From Apostichopus parvimensis (taxonomy: Eukaryota; Echinodermata; Holothuroidea; Aspidochirotida; Stichopodidae): a stretch of DNA of 26,738 nt. The translations under genes and the position numbers were made by a program. How positions within the stretch are numbered: the first letter of the stretch is position 1; each line of letters opens with the position of its first letter. Location: positions 369,790 through 396,527 of the forward strand of contig KN882223.1 of assembly GCA_000934455.1 (NCBI GenBank), written 5' to 3'. Positions 1 through 10,766 of this stretch are shown here, in pieces. The notes under the pieces were generated by a model, which had not been told where the DNA came from, did no database searches, and was given only the letters and a program-made list of their open reading frames with translations.

Positions 1-235
1 ATATACATTAATACCAAGTATAAATAAATTCTGATTTTTGGTTGCAGAGTTATTAGCATTTGAAGATTTTTTCGTTTGACCCTGTGACCTCAGTATTATT
101 CATGAGAATGAGCAACAAAATCAAGAGGGTTCTTCTATTCAGTATGGTGCATCTATGTCCAAGGAATGACTTCAATCCCACTTGCCATTGGTGAGTTATC
201 GTGTTTACGAGCCAAAGGCGTCACATACACACACG
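1..235 (+). repeat. Dispersed ~290-bp repeat family, copy 1 (cut by window edge)
   Basis: This stretch shares an ordered series of words with 4195-4690: a 'gagttatt..catttgaagatttt' block, then 'tgacctca..tatt', a 'gagcaac.a.atcaa.agggtt' block, then 'gagttatcgtg', and ends near an 'acacacac' tract. The order and spacing are kept, so I read it as a diverged copy of the same family. The class (SINE, satellite-like monomer or other) cannot be told from the sequence, and I see no tRNA-like A/B box or ORF. Confidence 0.55.
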
Positions 236-376
236 CAATCACCAACGCATAGATTCCTTGAGCCTTCGTGCAAGAAATCAAAAAGGGAGTTGCTCAAAAT
301 AGTCAGCAATTAAAACCTTTTTTTTTTTTTTTTTGTCTTATTTTTATAATGTTCTGTATCCTGGCATATTCCCCTT

Positions 377-521
377 AAATCAGTTTGGTTTATGTCCTGG
401 TCACTCAACCAAGCTTGTGCTGGCAAATGCAATTGATAAAATTCACTGATTCACTTGATTATGTGGAAAGTTATATTGGTGTCTTTCAAAAGCATTTGAT
501 GTACTACCCTGTCACACTATT
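377..521 (+). pseudogene. LINE reverse-transcriptase fragment, degenerate
   Basis: Reading from 377 gives a peptide NQFGLCPGHSTK followed by LVLANAIDKI. This matches the Q-F-G-F-R-x-G-H-S-T block of non-LTR reverse transcriptases (Jockey/CR1/L2-like). Two in-frame stops and a frame change follow. From 486 another frame reads SKAFDVLPCHTI, the conserved segment around the first catalytic aspartate (SKAFD). The spacing between the two blocks is close to that of an intact RT. It is a dead fragment of about 145 bp. The G-rich tract right after it may mark where homology ends. The order of the two motifs makes the RT call firm; the clade is uncertain. Confidence 0.72.
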
Positions 522-527
522 GCATAT

Positions 528-554
528 GGGGGAGGGGAGGGGGGGGAGTGGGTG
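528..554 (+). other. G-run tract with G-quadruplex pattern
   Basis: Four runs of three or more G (5, 4, 8 and 3) are separated by one to three bases, the usual pattern for a possible G-quadruplex. It follows the LINE fragment directly. Whether it folds is not shown by the sequence. Confidence 0.45.
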
Positions 555-2376
555 ATGACTAATGTGTTTTTTTGACAGCAGCATACATTGTGGAATCTCA
601 TTAAGTTTTTCCAGAAAGCTGTTATCACAAGTTAAATATATCTTGAACCGTTTCATTAATATCAACCGCTATGTTCTTGTGAGCTTTTGTAGGCTTATGG
701 TGGCATAGGGATGGTGGGGTAGGGTACATTTTGGAAATTCTTCTTGTTTATATTGTTGGGTTTTTTGCCTACTATGTTGCTTCTTTTCTACTCTCAAGAG
801 GCTTTTTTAAGATCACGTCCATTCACGTATTTGTTCTTTGACTTAATTGTACTGTTATGTTATCAAACAAATGATGCAACAATGAAAATGAAATGAAATT
901 CTTTCTAAAAAATATATTTAAGAACTGCATGTTACTAAAACGAAAATGAAAAGTTAAAATTCTCACTTTGCTACAAATTAATCAACTTTACTACAATTTG
1001 TTTAATACATAGAAAAGTAAGAGCTGCATTAAGATGTCATTACAGTTATATCCAGGCCTGGTGATAACTAAACAGTATAACAACTGACCATATATCTCAC
1101 CATTGTAAAAGTGATTCCTAGCAGCAGCTAAAAACAAAGTAGAAACAAAATAAAATTTACATTTGCACCATTTTCACAAAATGAAAGTAGTAGACCATAC
1201 ATGCCATTACATAACAATTAATTGAACAACTAAGAACAAAGTAAGACTAAATGCAGTTTAACAATGTGAAATGGATTATTATAACCAATATTCTCTGAAA
1301 CACCATCAAACCAGTGATGATGTCGTTCTTTTTTAATAAAACAACTTTACAAACCTTTTTCCCATGAGGAAATTATCACAATTCATGGCAATAAATTTAA
1401 AATACACATACAGTGCAATGGTTTACAGTAGAAAGTAAAGGAAAATCAATTGACTGAACCAGAGGAGAGAAGGTGCCCCATTCTTATAAGCATACTGTAT
1501 GCATGTGTTTGTGACACTTTCTTATGCGACCCACTCAACAGGGGAATGATTGAACATTACCATTCTAATTTATGGATGGATAGGGCATAAAGTCTAGATG
1601 ACCTAGTGATTTAGGGCCTCACATGATACATATATGTGAGGTCAGAGGATTTAACAACCATCAAAATTTTCCAAAGGCAATAGCCTCAAACCATACCAAG
1701 TTTATTTCTTAAACAATAGTATAAACAAATATAAACAAATAAACAAAGTATATAAGGAAGCATATTCACACTTCCCACCTCTCGCTTGGTTACGACCAAC
1801 TTACCACTATGTTGTATAGTGTAAGACAAGAGTAAGATACATTCTGTTACATAACATTCCACAACTTCCCATATTAGCCATATTTTTTTTTAAATACCTC
1901 ATGTCATTAGAAAAAAAGTAATGGGCAAGAATTGATAAATTAACGCCCCTGTTCAAGTACAGATAAATCCAGCTCTCCAGAAAATGAGTGAGTAGTGCAA
2001 CTATATCAGTCCGATATGATAACTAATTACTTATGGTGATCTTGCCTTGCTCCTTTCCCACACATATACATCACTAGCGCAGGAGAAAGCCTTAATGGCA
2101 AAATACATCTGTCTACATAAGCTGCCAGCACAGTAAAACAATAACAATTAAAAACCAGTCGAAATTACACATTTACAAGCAGAATATGAGAAAGCATTGT
2201 GGTTTTGATGTGTAATTTGTCATGAATCTGACATATTTTGCAACACAAGAGTGAAAACTTACTTGTTGAAGGTAATACAGTCAACAAACTTAAAGTGATA
2301 TATGACATATTGGAAATGGCAACAGCTAAATTACTACAAATACACCAATGAAACTACAAAAAATCTATGGGTTTCT
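555..2376. other. AT-rich noncoding stretch, no gene seen
   Basis: No open frame here resembles a known protein and no RNA gene was recognised. The sequence is AT-rich with short A/T tracts. It lies 3' of the minus-strand transposase-like gene and may hold its untranslated end. An AATAAA hexamer occurs on the minus strand at 1706-1701, about 670 bp past the stop codon, too far to assign with confidence. Confidence 0.4.
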
Positions 2377-4016
2377 TCACTCTGGGGGTTGTTCAGATAT
2401 CTGTTGGGGTGAAAAGCGACTGAGATGATCCTTTACAAGCTCATCTAATGATGACCTTGGAAGCAGTGACATCCTTGGATGGATCCTTCTTGGATCATCT
2501 TGCGCGAGGGAGACATGCTGAGAAAGGTGACCAGGTGTTATTAATCGCTTGGCAGCAATACTTCTCATTAGGTCTGCTATGTAGCCGTAGCGTTTTGCCT
2601 CAGGTAATGGTTCCGCATGGAAGTTGCGGGTGCGCTTACTATACTTGCACCTGTATCGAAGATGTCCGTCCTTGGTGACAGCTTGCTCACGATCAGCATG
2701 GTAGTTGCTGTCAATCGCTGCAAGCTTACTTCGAGTAGCAAACCCAACAAACCCGTAAGAGTGTCGCTTTGGTGCGTACATAAGTAAATGATTATGAAAT
2801 GACTCCAGTTTGCCGGTATGCCTGAAGTTCCTATAGTACGCTAACTTCTTCATAAAGCGTTTGCTAGTCAGCAACCTCCCTAAGGTTTTATGTGGTGCTG
2901 ATCCCTTGGTCAGCCAGGCCTTGTCATGCTCCCCTTCATCTATTTCCTCATGAGCACACTTACCCGGAAACCCATATGCTCCAAGAGCCCACTCATGCTC
3001 ATTGACTACATGGTGAAGGATGCCGAGAAGGGATCAGTCGAGAAGGGATGAAGGGATCACAACTGCTGGAGGAGAACCAAAAATGTTTCCTGATAGCTGG
3101 CATCCACTCCAAAATCGCTTTGTTCTCTTTTGCCTTGGCAGCTTTTGTGAGCATTTTGGTGAGGCTTTTACTCCCATGCCATACATCATTTTGGTGGATG
3201 ATGCCTTCATATTTTGAGCAATTTCTCATGAGAGCAGCAATCTGAAGGTGACCATCTGTCACAATCTCTTTGACATTATTTCTCTCTATGAGAAAATCCA
3301 TACTTCGGGTGAAGCCTATCTTCTCCATGTTTGGGCTTTTCCCAGCTGCTTCCCTTACATCCACGATCTCCATATGCAGGACCTGACCACTGCTTTCTTC
3401 CATCATAGTGTAAGTACAGTACTGTGCACTATGTCCAGGAGAATCATTGCGGGCATCACCAGAAACAACTACTTCTTTGTCCGTCAATGAAGTAAACAGG
3501 GTATCCTGCATCTTTTCCCACATCTCTTCAACAGCTGGGGCGACATACAATTTCTGTACCCTGAAGAAGGTGTCCTTTGAAATACATTTCAAGTTCATGC
3601 TTTTGAACAGCTGCCCTGTTTTTGTGAAGCTGTTGCCTGAAACGACAATCCCTGCAGTTAGCTGTAAGTTCCCTGAATACATTCCACGCAGCTTAGGCTG
3701 TGAACACCAAGTACCACTGGGGTGGTACTTTTCCCCACATTTCCATTTCACAACCAGAGCAGAACCATAAAATTTTGTCGTGTACTGAAGTTCTCCTGTA
3801 CAAAAAGAATGCTTGCACACAGTGCCATTGACATCTCGCAGGAGCTGAAGGATTTGTTCAACCCAAACAATTGCTTTGACTCCTGCAATGGGTGTGAGTT
3901 GCCTTTCATCTGCAGCTGCTGCAGTCTCATCATCACTGTCAGTATCACTGCCATTCTCACTTTTTTCTTCTAACTGAAAGATGTCTTCCTCCACTGTACT
4001 GATCTCCAGTTTGTTA
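2377..4016 (-). pseudogene. Terminal exon of a transposase-derived (DDE-like) gene, frameshifted
   Basis: The minus strand codes for about 540 residues in two frames. The first part (4016 to about 3040) starts after a good splice acceptor (tttcccacag, AG at 4018-4017). It has an acidic stretch (SDTDSDDE), a Cys-rich region (CxxxxC, WxC, WC) and a core with SGDARND, then VTDGH, then HQNDVWH. The aspartates in the first two motifs are candidate DDE residues. The second part continues in another frame from about 3015 (ILHHVVNEHEW) through FRHTGKLESFHN and MYAPKRHSYGF to a stop at 2379-2377. The break falls in a small direct duplication (GATCCCTTC..GATCCCTTCTCG) that seems to replace several residues expected before ILHH. 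The layout resembles a widespread metazoan transposase-derived family, possibly Kolobok-like; the superfamily name is from memory and unproven. No terminal repeats were found. One frameshift in an otherwise open frame suggests recent loss or an assembly error. Confidence 0.72.
3015..3060 (-). repeat. Short direct duplication at the frameshift
   Basis: On the minus strand the unit GATCCCTTC recurs with ATCCCTTCTCG just before the frame changes. On the plus strand this reads gagaagggatca..gagaagggatgaagggatca. The duplication is inside coding sequence and coincides with loss of the expected residues, so it is the likely cause of the break. Confidence 0.6.
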
Positions 4017-4194
4017 CTGTGGGAAACAATAAATACATTCAAAAGTATATGTAAATTGTAAGTGATACAATGTGTAATATAAAGATCTGTAATAATGAGA
4101 AAATCTTACCAAAACGCATTATGCTTTTAAGAAATAAGATGTATAATTTCTACGTTAATTAGAAGCTCAAATTTTGTCAAACACTGAAGCTACT

Positions 4195-4690
4195 CCTCGT
4201 TAATATTCATATTTGACCCAATGACCGAATTAATATTCATGATAAGCACCAAAATCAATAGGGTTCCTACACACACCCACACATGACAAGAATGGTAATG
4301 ATTTATCATTCCCTGTTGAGTTATAGTGCATACAAACTTTACATACTGAAATAACCTTAAGCCCCACCTCCTAATAAGTATTCATGATATCATTTGCAAC
4401 ATACATTAGCAATTGGAGCAAGTGTACCACTATCACCATTCCAAGTTTGAAGAATATTTGACCAATTGTGCCGAGTTATTGCCATTTGAAGATTTTGACA
4501 ATTGACCATGTGACCTCATTAGTATTAGTGTTTGAGCAACAACATCAATAGGGTTTATCAACTAACTTTTGGCCACCCACACAATAAGTATGGTAAATGA
4601 TCATTTGCTTTGTTGATTTATCGTGGATACAAGCTAAAGTGTCACGCACACACATGTACACTCACCCATACATACATACACATGCCAACC
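4195..4690 (+). repeat. Dispersed ~290-bp repeat family, tandem dimer
   Basis: Two monomers sit head to tail. Each holds 'tgacc..atgacc', a '(a/c)atcaatagggtt' word (4252 and 4543, about 290 bp apart), a run of 'acac' words, 'atggtaa(t)gat.att', and then 'gagttatagtg' or 'gatttatcgtg'. The second monomer also has the 'gagttattgccatttgaagattttgac' type block seen in the copy at the window start. No coding sequence is seen. Orientation is the same for all three copies. Confidence 0.6.
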
Positions 4691-6577
4691 TTAATGTATT
4701 TCCTTTGCTTTCATCAAGGAACCAAAAACAGTTGAGAAAAGATCCTTCAGAAAGATAATAGTACTTGGCTATGCTTTCCTCTCATATCCATTTAGTCACA
4801 ATATCGAGCAACTGATATGATATTGGATGTACAGTAAGCTACTCATTTGAAGTAATGGAGTCGTGGGATATCAACTAGCTCACTTGATATCCCACAGTTA
4901 CAAACGATTGGATTAAATCTGTTATAACAATATATATATAGGAGAATCCTACAGCTGGTGGAGCCTTAACCCCTGGGACAGCTTTTTCTAGGGTACTTCA
5001 GTAAATTTGGGAGATCAAAAGCTGGTTTGGGAGGAAATAACACACAATGTTGTGTAGACTGTTTTTCTGTTTTTACAAGTACCTACAAGAATCCCTCATA
5101 TTTGAGGTCTCCACCACCCTGTACTTTGAAAAATAGGTTTGTTAAATATCAATGGTAAATAAAAGCAGGTTCCTACTGGTTCAAACATGGCCATGTTTTG
5201 ACAACTTTTAACTGCACTGTACTGTTAACAGAAAGAAAGGAAGCAATTTTTTATGGTTCAAAGGAAACATGTTTCGAATTTCACTATTTTTTTCTTCTTT
5301 GTTTCTTTGTTTCTGGGACAGTATTTGATATCACAGACAGGCAGATGCATTACTTTGACGTTGAGCTAATAAAATGATTTATCATGCTGAAATGACTCTA
5401 CCTTCTGTTTTTAATAAGGGGCTATCACCAAAAACGTCTTATCCATTGGTCTCCCGCAAGCCGTTACAACATTTGAGAAACTGTTAGGGAAAGCATACCA
5501 TAAGGTATGGTACTTTACAGCTTTGTAGACTTCTTTTTTGGTAAACTTGTCTTTTTTATTCCCAAGACCCTGCCGTCCTTTTATCATATGACATTGTCTA
5601 ACCAAACTTGCTAAGAAACACACCAACAGAGATTTCACACAACATATACAGTATTACAATGAAAGAAATGTTATCAAATAGTAGGCTTCAATTCTGTGTA
5701 CAGTTTGTGATGCGAATTAAGAAAGGGGTCAACAATTTTCCAAGTACGGTTTTCAAAATATTTCTAAACAAAGGATCTAAATGGGTTTCAGAGGTTTGAT
5801 GGGTTTATTTGGAGGAAATATTATGATAAACATATTTTGAATTCATGATCAAAAAGAGAGTATGCAGATACTTTACTACACAGCACAGTTTGTCAAGGAC
5901 ATGTATAGGATTTGCTTACATTAGAAGTCTAAAACATGTTCTCAGTTGTTATTTTTCACAGTGGGGGGTTTGGAAAATTCCTCAGTGTTCACAGACAGTT
6001 TGGCTGATAAGTTGGCTCTGCCATAACAGAGAGATGCTACGGAGAGCTGTACAAATGGTAAAACATACATGTTCAGTATTGGACATATGTATAATAAGGG
6101 TATTATGTAATGTGCATGAGTGTTATATTGTAGCTATACATATGAAACAATTAAGAGCCTTTCCCTTTCTTCCAGGACTGTTCACTGCTTTGTTTGCATT
6201 TTGTTTGTTTTATTTTTTGGTGGACATCTCAAAATGCACAGCAACAAAAGTAAGTACTGTTTTGCTAACACTGTTAAAGTCATCTCACATTCTGCTGCTT
6301 TCACAGGAGTATAGGGCGACTTATCTCTTGATGTTTATCTTTCTAGTTCCCTGTGTGATTCTCATGGCACTCTCATGTTCACACCTTCCTCTTAGTTGAT
6401 TATATCCATACCAGACAAAGGGGTTATTCCTTAATGCATAGTTTGTTGATAGCTAATCAAGTGAATAACTCAAACCAAGGTAATAGTTTGTTACACTATC
6501 TAGCTCTTCATCATTTTGTTCATTATACATATCTGTTCAAGTTGTCACTGCAAGTTTAATGGCTGTAATTAAAGAAA
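4691..6577. other. Probable intron and intergenic sequence, no recognised gene
   Basis: If the minus-strand exons at 6920-6773 and 4016-2377 belong together, this stretch is inside their intron. A 184-codon plus-strand open frame (5845-6399) has no recognisable domain, a hydrophobic tail and no clear coding bias. I do not call it a gene. Confidence 0.4.
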
Positions 6578-6799
6578 TTCTCCCACCACAAACCTTTCTT
6601 TCCTAATCTGCTAACAGTCGGTCAACAAATGTTTGTAGTATCAGAATAGAATTGTACTTACTGTTTTCCAGCTTGAATAATGTCAATGTTCTCCCACCAC
6701 AAACCTTTCTTTCCTAATTTGCTAACAGTCGGTCAACAAATGTTTGTAGTATCAGAATAGAATTGTACTTTCTGTTTTCCAGCTTAAATAATGTCAATG
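6578..6799. repeat. 111-bp tandem duplication, about 97% identical
   Basis: Units 6578-6688 and 6689-6799 differ at only three positions that I can see (aatctgc/aatttgc, cttactg/ctttctg, cttgaat/cttaaat). The duplicated segment covers the 3' end and splice donor of the minus-strand exon at 6920-6773. In the unit next to the exon the donor reads CA|GAAAGT and a CAA codon has become TAA. The second unit keeps CA|GTAAGT and CAA. Confidence 0.9.
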
Positions 6800-6920
6800 T
6801 TTCCACTGGCTTCAACTTCTTCAAGCTCTTGGTCTAGAGGTTGAAGATCCTCATCACAAAAGGAGGTAGATGGGAAGGAAAGGCGACCGCCATGCCCCTT
6901 TATAGGAGTAGATGTCAATG
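6773..6920 (-). pseudogene. Probable middle exon of the transposase-derived gene
   Basis: An acceptor (atcgatatcag, AG at 6922-6921) is followed by an open frame with TSTPIKGHGG and then an acidic stretch (EDLQPLDQELEEVE). The frame reaches GNIDII and meets TAA at 6786-6784, just before a donor-like site altered to GAAAGT. With the stop reverted to CAA, the exon would end in phase 2 (CA), which fits the phase-2 acceptor at 4016. Its start phase (needs one leading base) fits the donor at 8167. The tie to the terminal exon rests on phase agreement, orientation and acidic composition, not on homology I can prove. Confidence 0.45.
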
Positions 6921-8166
6921 CTGATATCGATGAAAATTGATACAAGATGCTATCATTTTGTATTTTGAAATTAAAATTCAAGTATCCGAATTTAATTAAC
7001 TGTAAAGAAAATTGTTAAGTTATCCACTTTCTGCATAATTGCAGTTCCACAAGAAATATACAAGGCACTTCCCTGCAATTTGCTTTGTTGTTTCCTACTA
7101 GTTAAGGCAGCGGCATATCTTGACATACACTAAACACTATATACACAATTAGTATCATATGCACTCCACAGCCACTTTTAAGGCAAACCAGCCATTTATC
7201 CAATTTCAACAATGAACTGAGCTATAATGAAAACAAAGCATTTTGCTGGCAGGGTACAATTATGGCACCAATGTTTGCTCCAAGCTGACGTTTGTGGAAA
7301 ATCTGATATTTCAGCCAGGTAATGGGTGGTAAAATGTGTGGTGAGTGCACAAGTTTAACTAGAATACTTGGATTGCCTTCAATCCTTAATGTAAAACATA
7401 TGGATGGGGGATATGATACACTCCTTCTCCCCCCCCCCCCATGCTTGGGCCAGAGAGTGTATTCTTTGTGTCAATGTAAAACATGTTAATTAATTACAAA
7501 GTGGTTGTTAGAAATTATGGAAAGCTTTATATTAACTCTTACAGAGATGACAGCAAGTGGGTTGGAGAGTTCAACCGGTATACCAGTATTTTGGTTTCCA
7601 GCAAACTCCCTCTCACAGAGGCACCCCCCCCCCCCCAATCTCTCGCTCTTTCTTCCTTAAATCAAACTTGATGTCTAGGTTGGCATGAAAGGCTTAAGGT
7701 GTTCTCAATAACTTCACTATTTACATATAAACTGTCTTGAAAAGTTGAAATATTCTCACAATGCACCGATCTGCTTCTACCTTATGTATTTAGGGCATGC
7801 TTACTATATATGCAGATACTGCAGAGAGACAGGTCTAGTGATCATCTTGAGTCACCTTATTCCAGGGAAAAATGTACATTCCTTACTGATTTGAATCACA
7901 GAAATAAAGTGGTCTTGCTTGCATAATATCATTTCCAACTGACATAGCCCAATGAAATAGTACAAGAACCAGCATTAAATTGTGGATTTGAGCAGTCTTA
8001 GTAGCTCTACTCATTCATTTTCAGTTTAACCAATTTATTGTTAAGGAAAGTGAAAGTTCTTATACAGCAAGAAAGTTTGAACAATTAGGTTTAATTGCTA
8101 TTTTCAATTCCCAGAGAAGAACAATAATTTTAAAACTTATGAAGTAGTTGCCACTATTCCACTTAC
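6921..8166 (-). other. Probable intron; C-run tracts
   Basis: No coding sequence was recognised between the two proposed exons. Cytosine runs lie at about 7430-7441 and 7624-7637. Confidence 0.35.
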
Positions 8167-8264
8167 CAATATCAAGAAGAGGAGCTTCAGATGGCTGTGA
8201 CACTTAAGTGCTGTCATTTGACTCAGTCTGTGTGTGAACACTACTCATATAACGAGGTGAACAT
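8167..8264 (-). pseudogene. Probable upstream exon of the transposase-derived gene
   Basis: This 98-base segment is bounded by an acceptor (tgcattacag) and a strong donor (ATATTG|GTAAGT, GT at 8166-8165). In the frame that fits the next exon it reads SPRYMSSVHTQTESNDST, a stop (TAA), then VSQPSEAPLLDI. The Ser/Thr/Pro-rich, low-complexity content suits a linker in front of a transposase-like core. One internal stop suggests decay. No DNA-binding domain (for example THAP) was found upstream, so the 5' end of the gene is unknown. Confidence 0.38.
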
Positions 8265-9333
8265 CTGTAATGCAACATTCAATTTATAGTTATTCTTATA
8301 GGTTCCATAAATAGGATAAGAAGGTTAAGTACATCAAGCAAAGAAGACATTTTATAAGAAGACATTTGTTAGTTCTTGTTTTGTGAGATCATGTTTTCAA
8401 CAGAAGTATAGTGGAAACAAATTCACTAGCAAGGAAAATTACTGTAGTATGAAGAGTGGGAAGGGGTGGGGGGGGGGGTTATTGTTAAGTTCCTGGTAAT
8501 AGTTCTTTGTCAGGCAACCAACTTCACGTACAAAACAGGTTACACTGTATGTGTAACATGTCATTATTATCAATTTCAATCCTATTTTTTTGGAAATTGG
8601 TGTAATTCACAGCAGTGCTATTGAAAATGTTGCACAGATGTTTACTGTTCAGGGCCTTACAAATTGGAAGAAATTAAAATGTGCCAATACGATTTTTTCA
8701 TAATCTGATAGTAACCAATACATCACCATAAGTCTTGGACACTATTAAAGTTGTGAAAATGGATGGCATAACATAATTTGAGCCACTAAGTACCCATGAA
8801 CATTTGCACATAGAAACCATAAAACTGTTGTCCAGCAAATGTTGCATACACTCCTTAGCCAAACGTATGTTTACTGCACATGTATACTCTATAGTCCTTC
8901 CTCACCGTACAGATTCGCCTATCTTTACCCTGTTTGATAGTCAGCTCCCAGTAGACTGTTACTTTCATGATATCTACTACTGAGATTATTCATTGTCAGG
9001 TCATATCTTGACCTGAGTTTTCTTACAATATGGAAAGCTTTCTTTGAAATGTACTACTTAAAAATTCAACAAGTTACAGTGTTGGGGTTATCAGCTTAGC
9101 CTGAACACATCTAGCTTCAGCCAAATTTGTCACAACTTTTGCAATACATCACACCTTTCGCAGTTATCAGAACAAAATGCAGTAAAGCCTAATTTATGAG
9201 GTAGCTGGCACGAGTCTTCATAAACTGATCTCAAGGTACATGAGCAGGAGAATACTAACTTTATGTTTTAGTTTTCTTCTCAAACAAAACTTGCAGTCCT
9301 GACACTTTCTTTTATGTAGGCAATATATGCAGT
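8265..9333. other. Noncoding stretch with a G-run tract
   Basis: No gene is seen. At 8458-8478 runs of 3, 4 and 11 G give a possible G-quadruplex pattern. The remainder is AT-rich and shows no repeat I could pair elsewhere in the window. Confidence 0.35.
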
Positions 9334-9341
9334 GGCAGATC
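9334..9341 (+). repeat. Target-site duplication, left copy (GGCAGATC)
   Basis: The eight bases directly before the left inverted repeat are identical to those directly after the right one (10759-10766). Eight-base duplications are the rule for hAT insertions. Confidence 0.9.
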
Positions 9342-10758
9342 CAGGGCCGGATTTACCAATGGGCAACGTGGGCAGCTGCCCACGGGCCTCCACAACAAGG
9401 GGCCTCCACATACTTCATGAAAAAATATATATAAGGGGAAATTTGAAGAAAAAAATTAAATGTAGGCTGACAAATATCATCAATCAAAATCATATTGCGC
9501 GCGGCTTACGCCATGCATACGCTTGAAGTCATATTCAATTTTAATTGTATCTCTTTGTGAATGGTAGAAACAGCTAAGTGGTTGTTTTCCCGTTATTGCA
9601 AATCACACGTCGGCAGACAAACATGATTGGCCTTATATCCAAAGTCATCAATCTCAACGTCTATTTTCTTTAGAACTAGGTTAATGGTTTTGGTTGAAAC
9701 ATTTCAGTACACCCTGACAGTGCGCCTGTCATCACCTCCCGCTAGATTTCAGACAGGTATTGCTAATTGATTCTTTTCATGTGCAATGATGAAACAACTG
9801 TCTTCTCACCCCCTCTACACACACATACACAGGCCCGTGCGCGTCCGGGCAGTTGGCAATTGGCATTAACATGTTCGTCATGAATCATGTTAGTCCAGTC
9901 CAGCTAAAAGCAAGTTTAGGCCCGGGGTGTGAGTTTTTTCGGTTTTCCGGGATAATTAGCATATGCAGGCCGATCAAATTCTTGGAAATGGGACAACACC
10001 CCCTTTCTCCAGAACCCAATTTCTAGATAACTTTAGTCATTTTTGACGTCGTATTATGAAAGAAAATGCTCCACATCCCCTTATAATGGACCCTGACCTG
10101 ATATTCCTGAAGATGATAAGATGGGGGAGAGAACAGTTCTTTTATAAACTGTTGATGGACAAACACATTGCGGATACATTTCCAAATGTCGAGATAATGC
10201 TACGGATGTATTTGGTGCTCATGGTCACAAACTGTTCTGGAGAACGTTCGTTCAGTAAACTGAAGTTCATTAAGAACAGACTCCGTACTGCAATGGGTCA
10301 TGATAGGCTCAGTCATCTGACCTTGATGAGTATTGAATATGACATTCTCAGAGAGACTGACTATGACAAATTGATCCAAGATTTTGCAAGGGTCAAGTCT
10401 CGAAAACTGCCTGGTCTGTAAATATACGTACTGTAAGTATTATATCCATGTTTATATGATTGATCATGATTGCTCGTTCGTACTGAGAGTGAGAGAGGTT
10501 GTAGCAACCTTTTTACTTGTACTGAAAATTTTGCAGGCAAACAGGCCTACAAACCGTAATGAAAATTCTTCAGAAATCACAAAATTTACTTCAGAAATCA
10601 CAAAATACTGCACCATTTCGCATCCAAGAACCCTTAATTATTGGAAAAAATCCAATACCCCTCCCCTTACACACCTCCCCCAGGACGGCGATCACTGGAG
10701 GGGGGCCTCCACCACTGAAGGTTGCCCACGGGCCTCCACATGTCTAAATCCGGCCCTG
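9342..10758 (+). mobile_element. Complete hAT element, internally deleted (1417 bp)
   Basis: The element has perfect 14-bp terminal inverted repeats (CAGGGCCGGATTTA and its complement at 10745-10758). The ends fit the hAT YARNG rule, and it is flanked by an exact GGCAGATC duplication. Just inside the left end is an 18-bp perfect palindrome (9367-9384). A 17-bp word (gcccacgggcctccaca) occurs near both ends in the same direction (9378-9394 and 10724-10740). Only the C-terminal part of a hAT transposase is present, so it cannot move by itself. The exact flanking duplication suggests a fairly recent insertion. Confidence 0.93.
10056..10421 (+). pseudogene. hAT transposase C-terminal (dimerisation) remnant, 121 codons
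   Basis: The open frame carries the hAT C-terminal signature: NCSGERSFSKLKFIKNRLR (about residues 59-77), then RLSHLTLMSIEYDIL, and FARVKSRK near the end before a stop. In full-length hAT transposases this domain closes the catalytic fold and mediates oligomerisation. A full-length protein is usually over 600 residues; here the N-terminal zinc finger, the RNase-H-like core and most of the insertion domain are absent. The frame is clean, so it could still be translated, but the first in-frame ATG is only the start of what is left. The ERSFSKLK form resembles ZMYM/TTF-finger type hAT proteins (family knowledge). Confidence 0.85.
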
Positions 10759-10766
10759 GGCAGATC
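10759..10766 (+). repeat. Target-site duplication, right copy (GGCAGATC)
   Basis: This matches 9334-9341 exactly and lies directly after the right inverted repeat. Confidence 0.9.

Noticed and set aside
5411..5638. 75-codon minus-strand frame with a Lys-rich segment
   Set aside because: It was considered as an upstream exon of the transposase-like gene, but no splice sites with fitting phase were found and no motif is present.
5845..6399. 184-codon plus-strand open frame with a hydrophobic C-terminal part
   Set aside because: No domain or motif, high Cys/His/Leu content of the kind given by random AT-rich sequence, and overlapping open frames. It also lies in a probable intron of the minus-strand gene.
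9332..9526. 64-codon open frame over the left end of the first hAT element
   Set aside because: It starts in host sequence, crosses the target duplication and inverted repeat, and has no domain.
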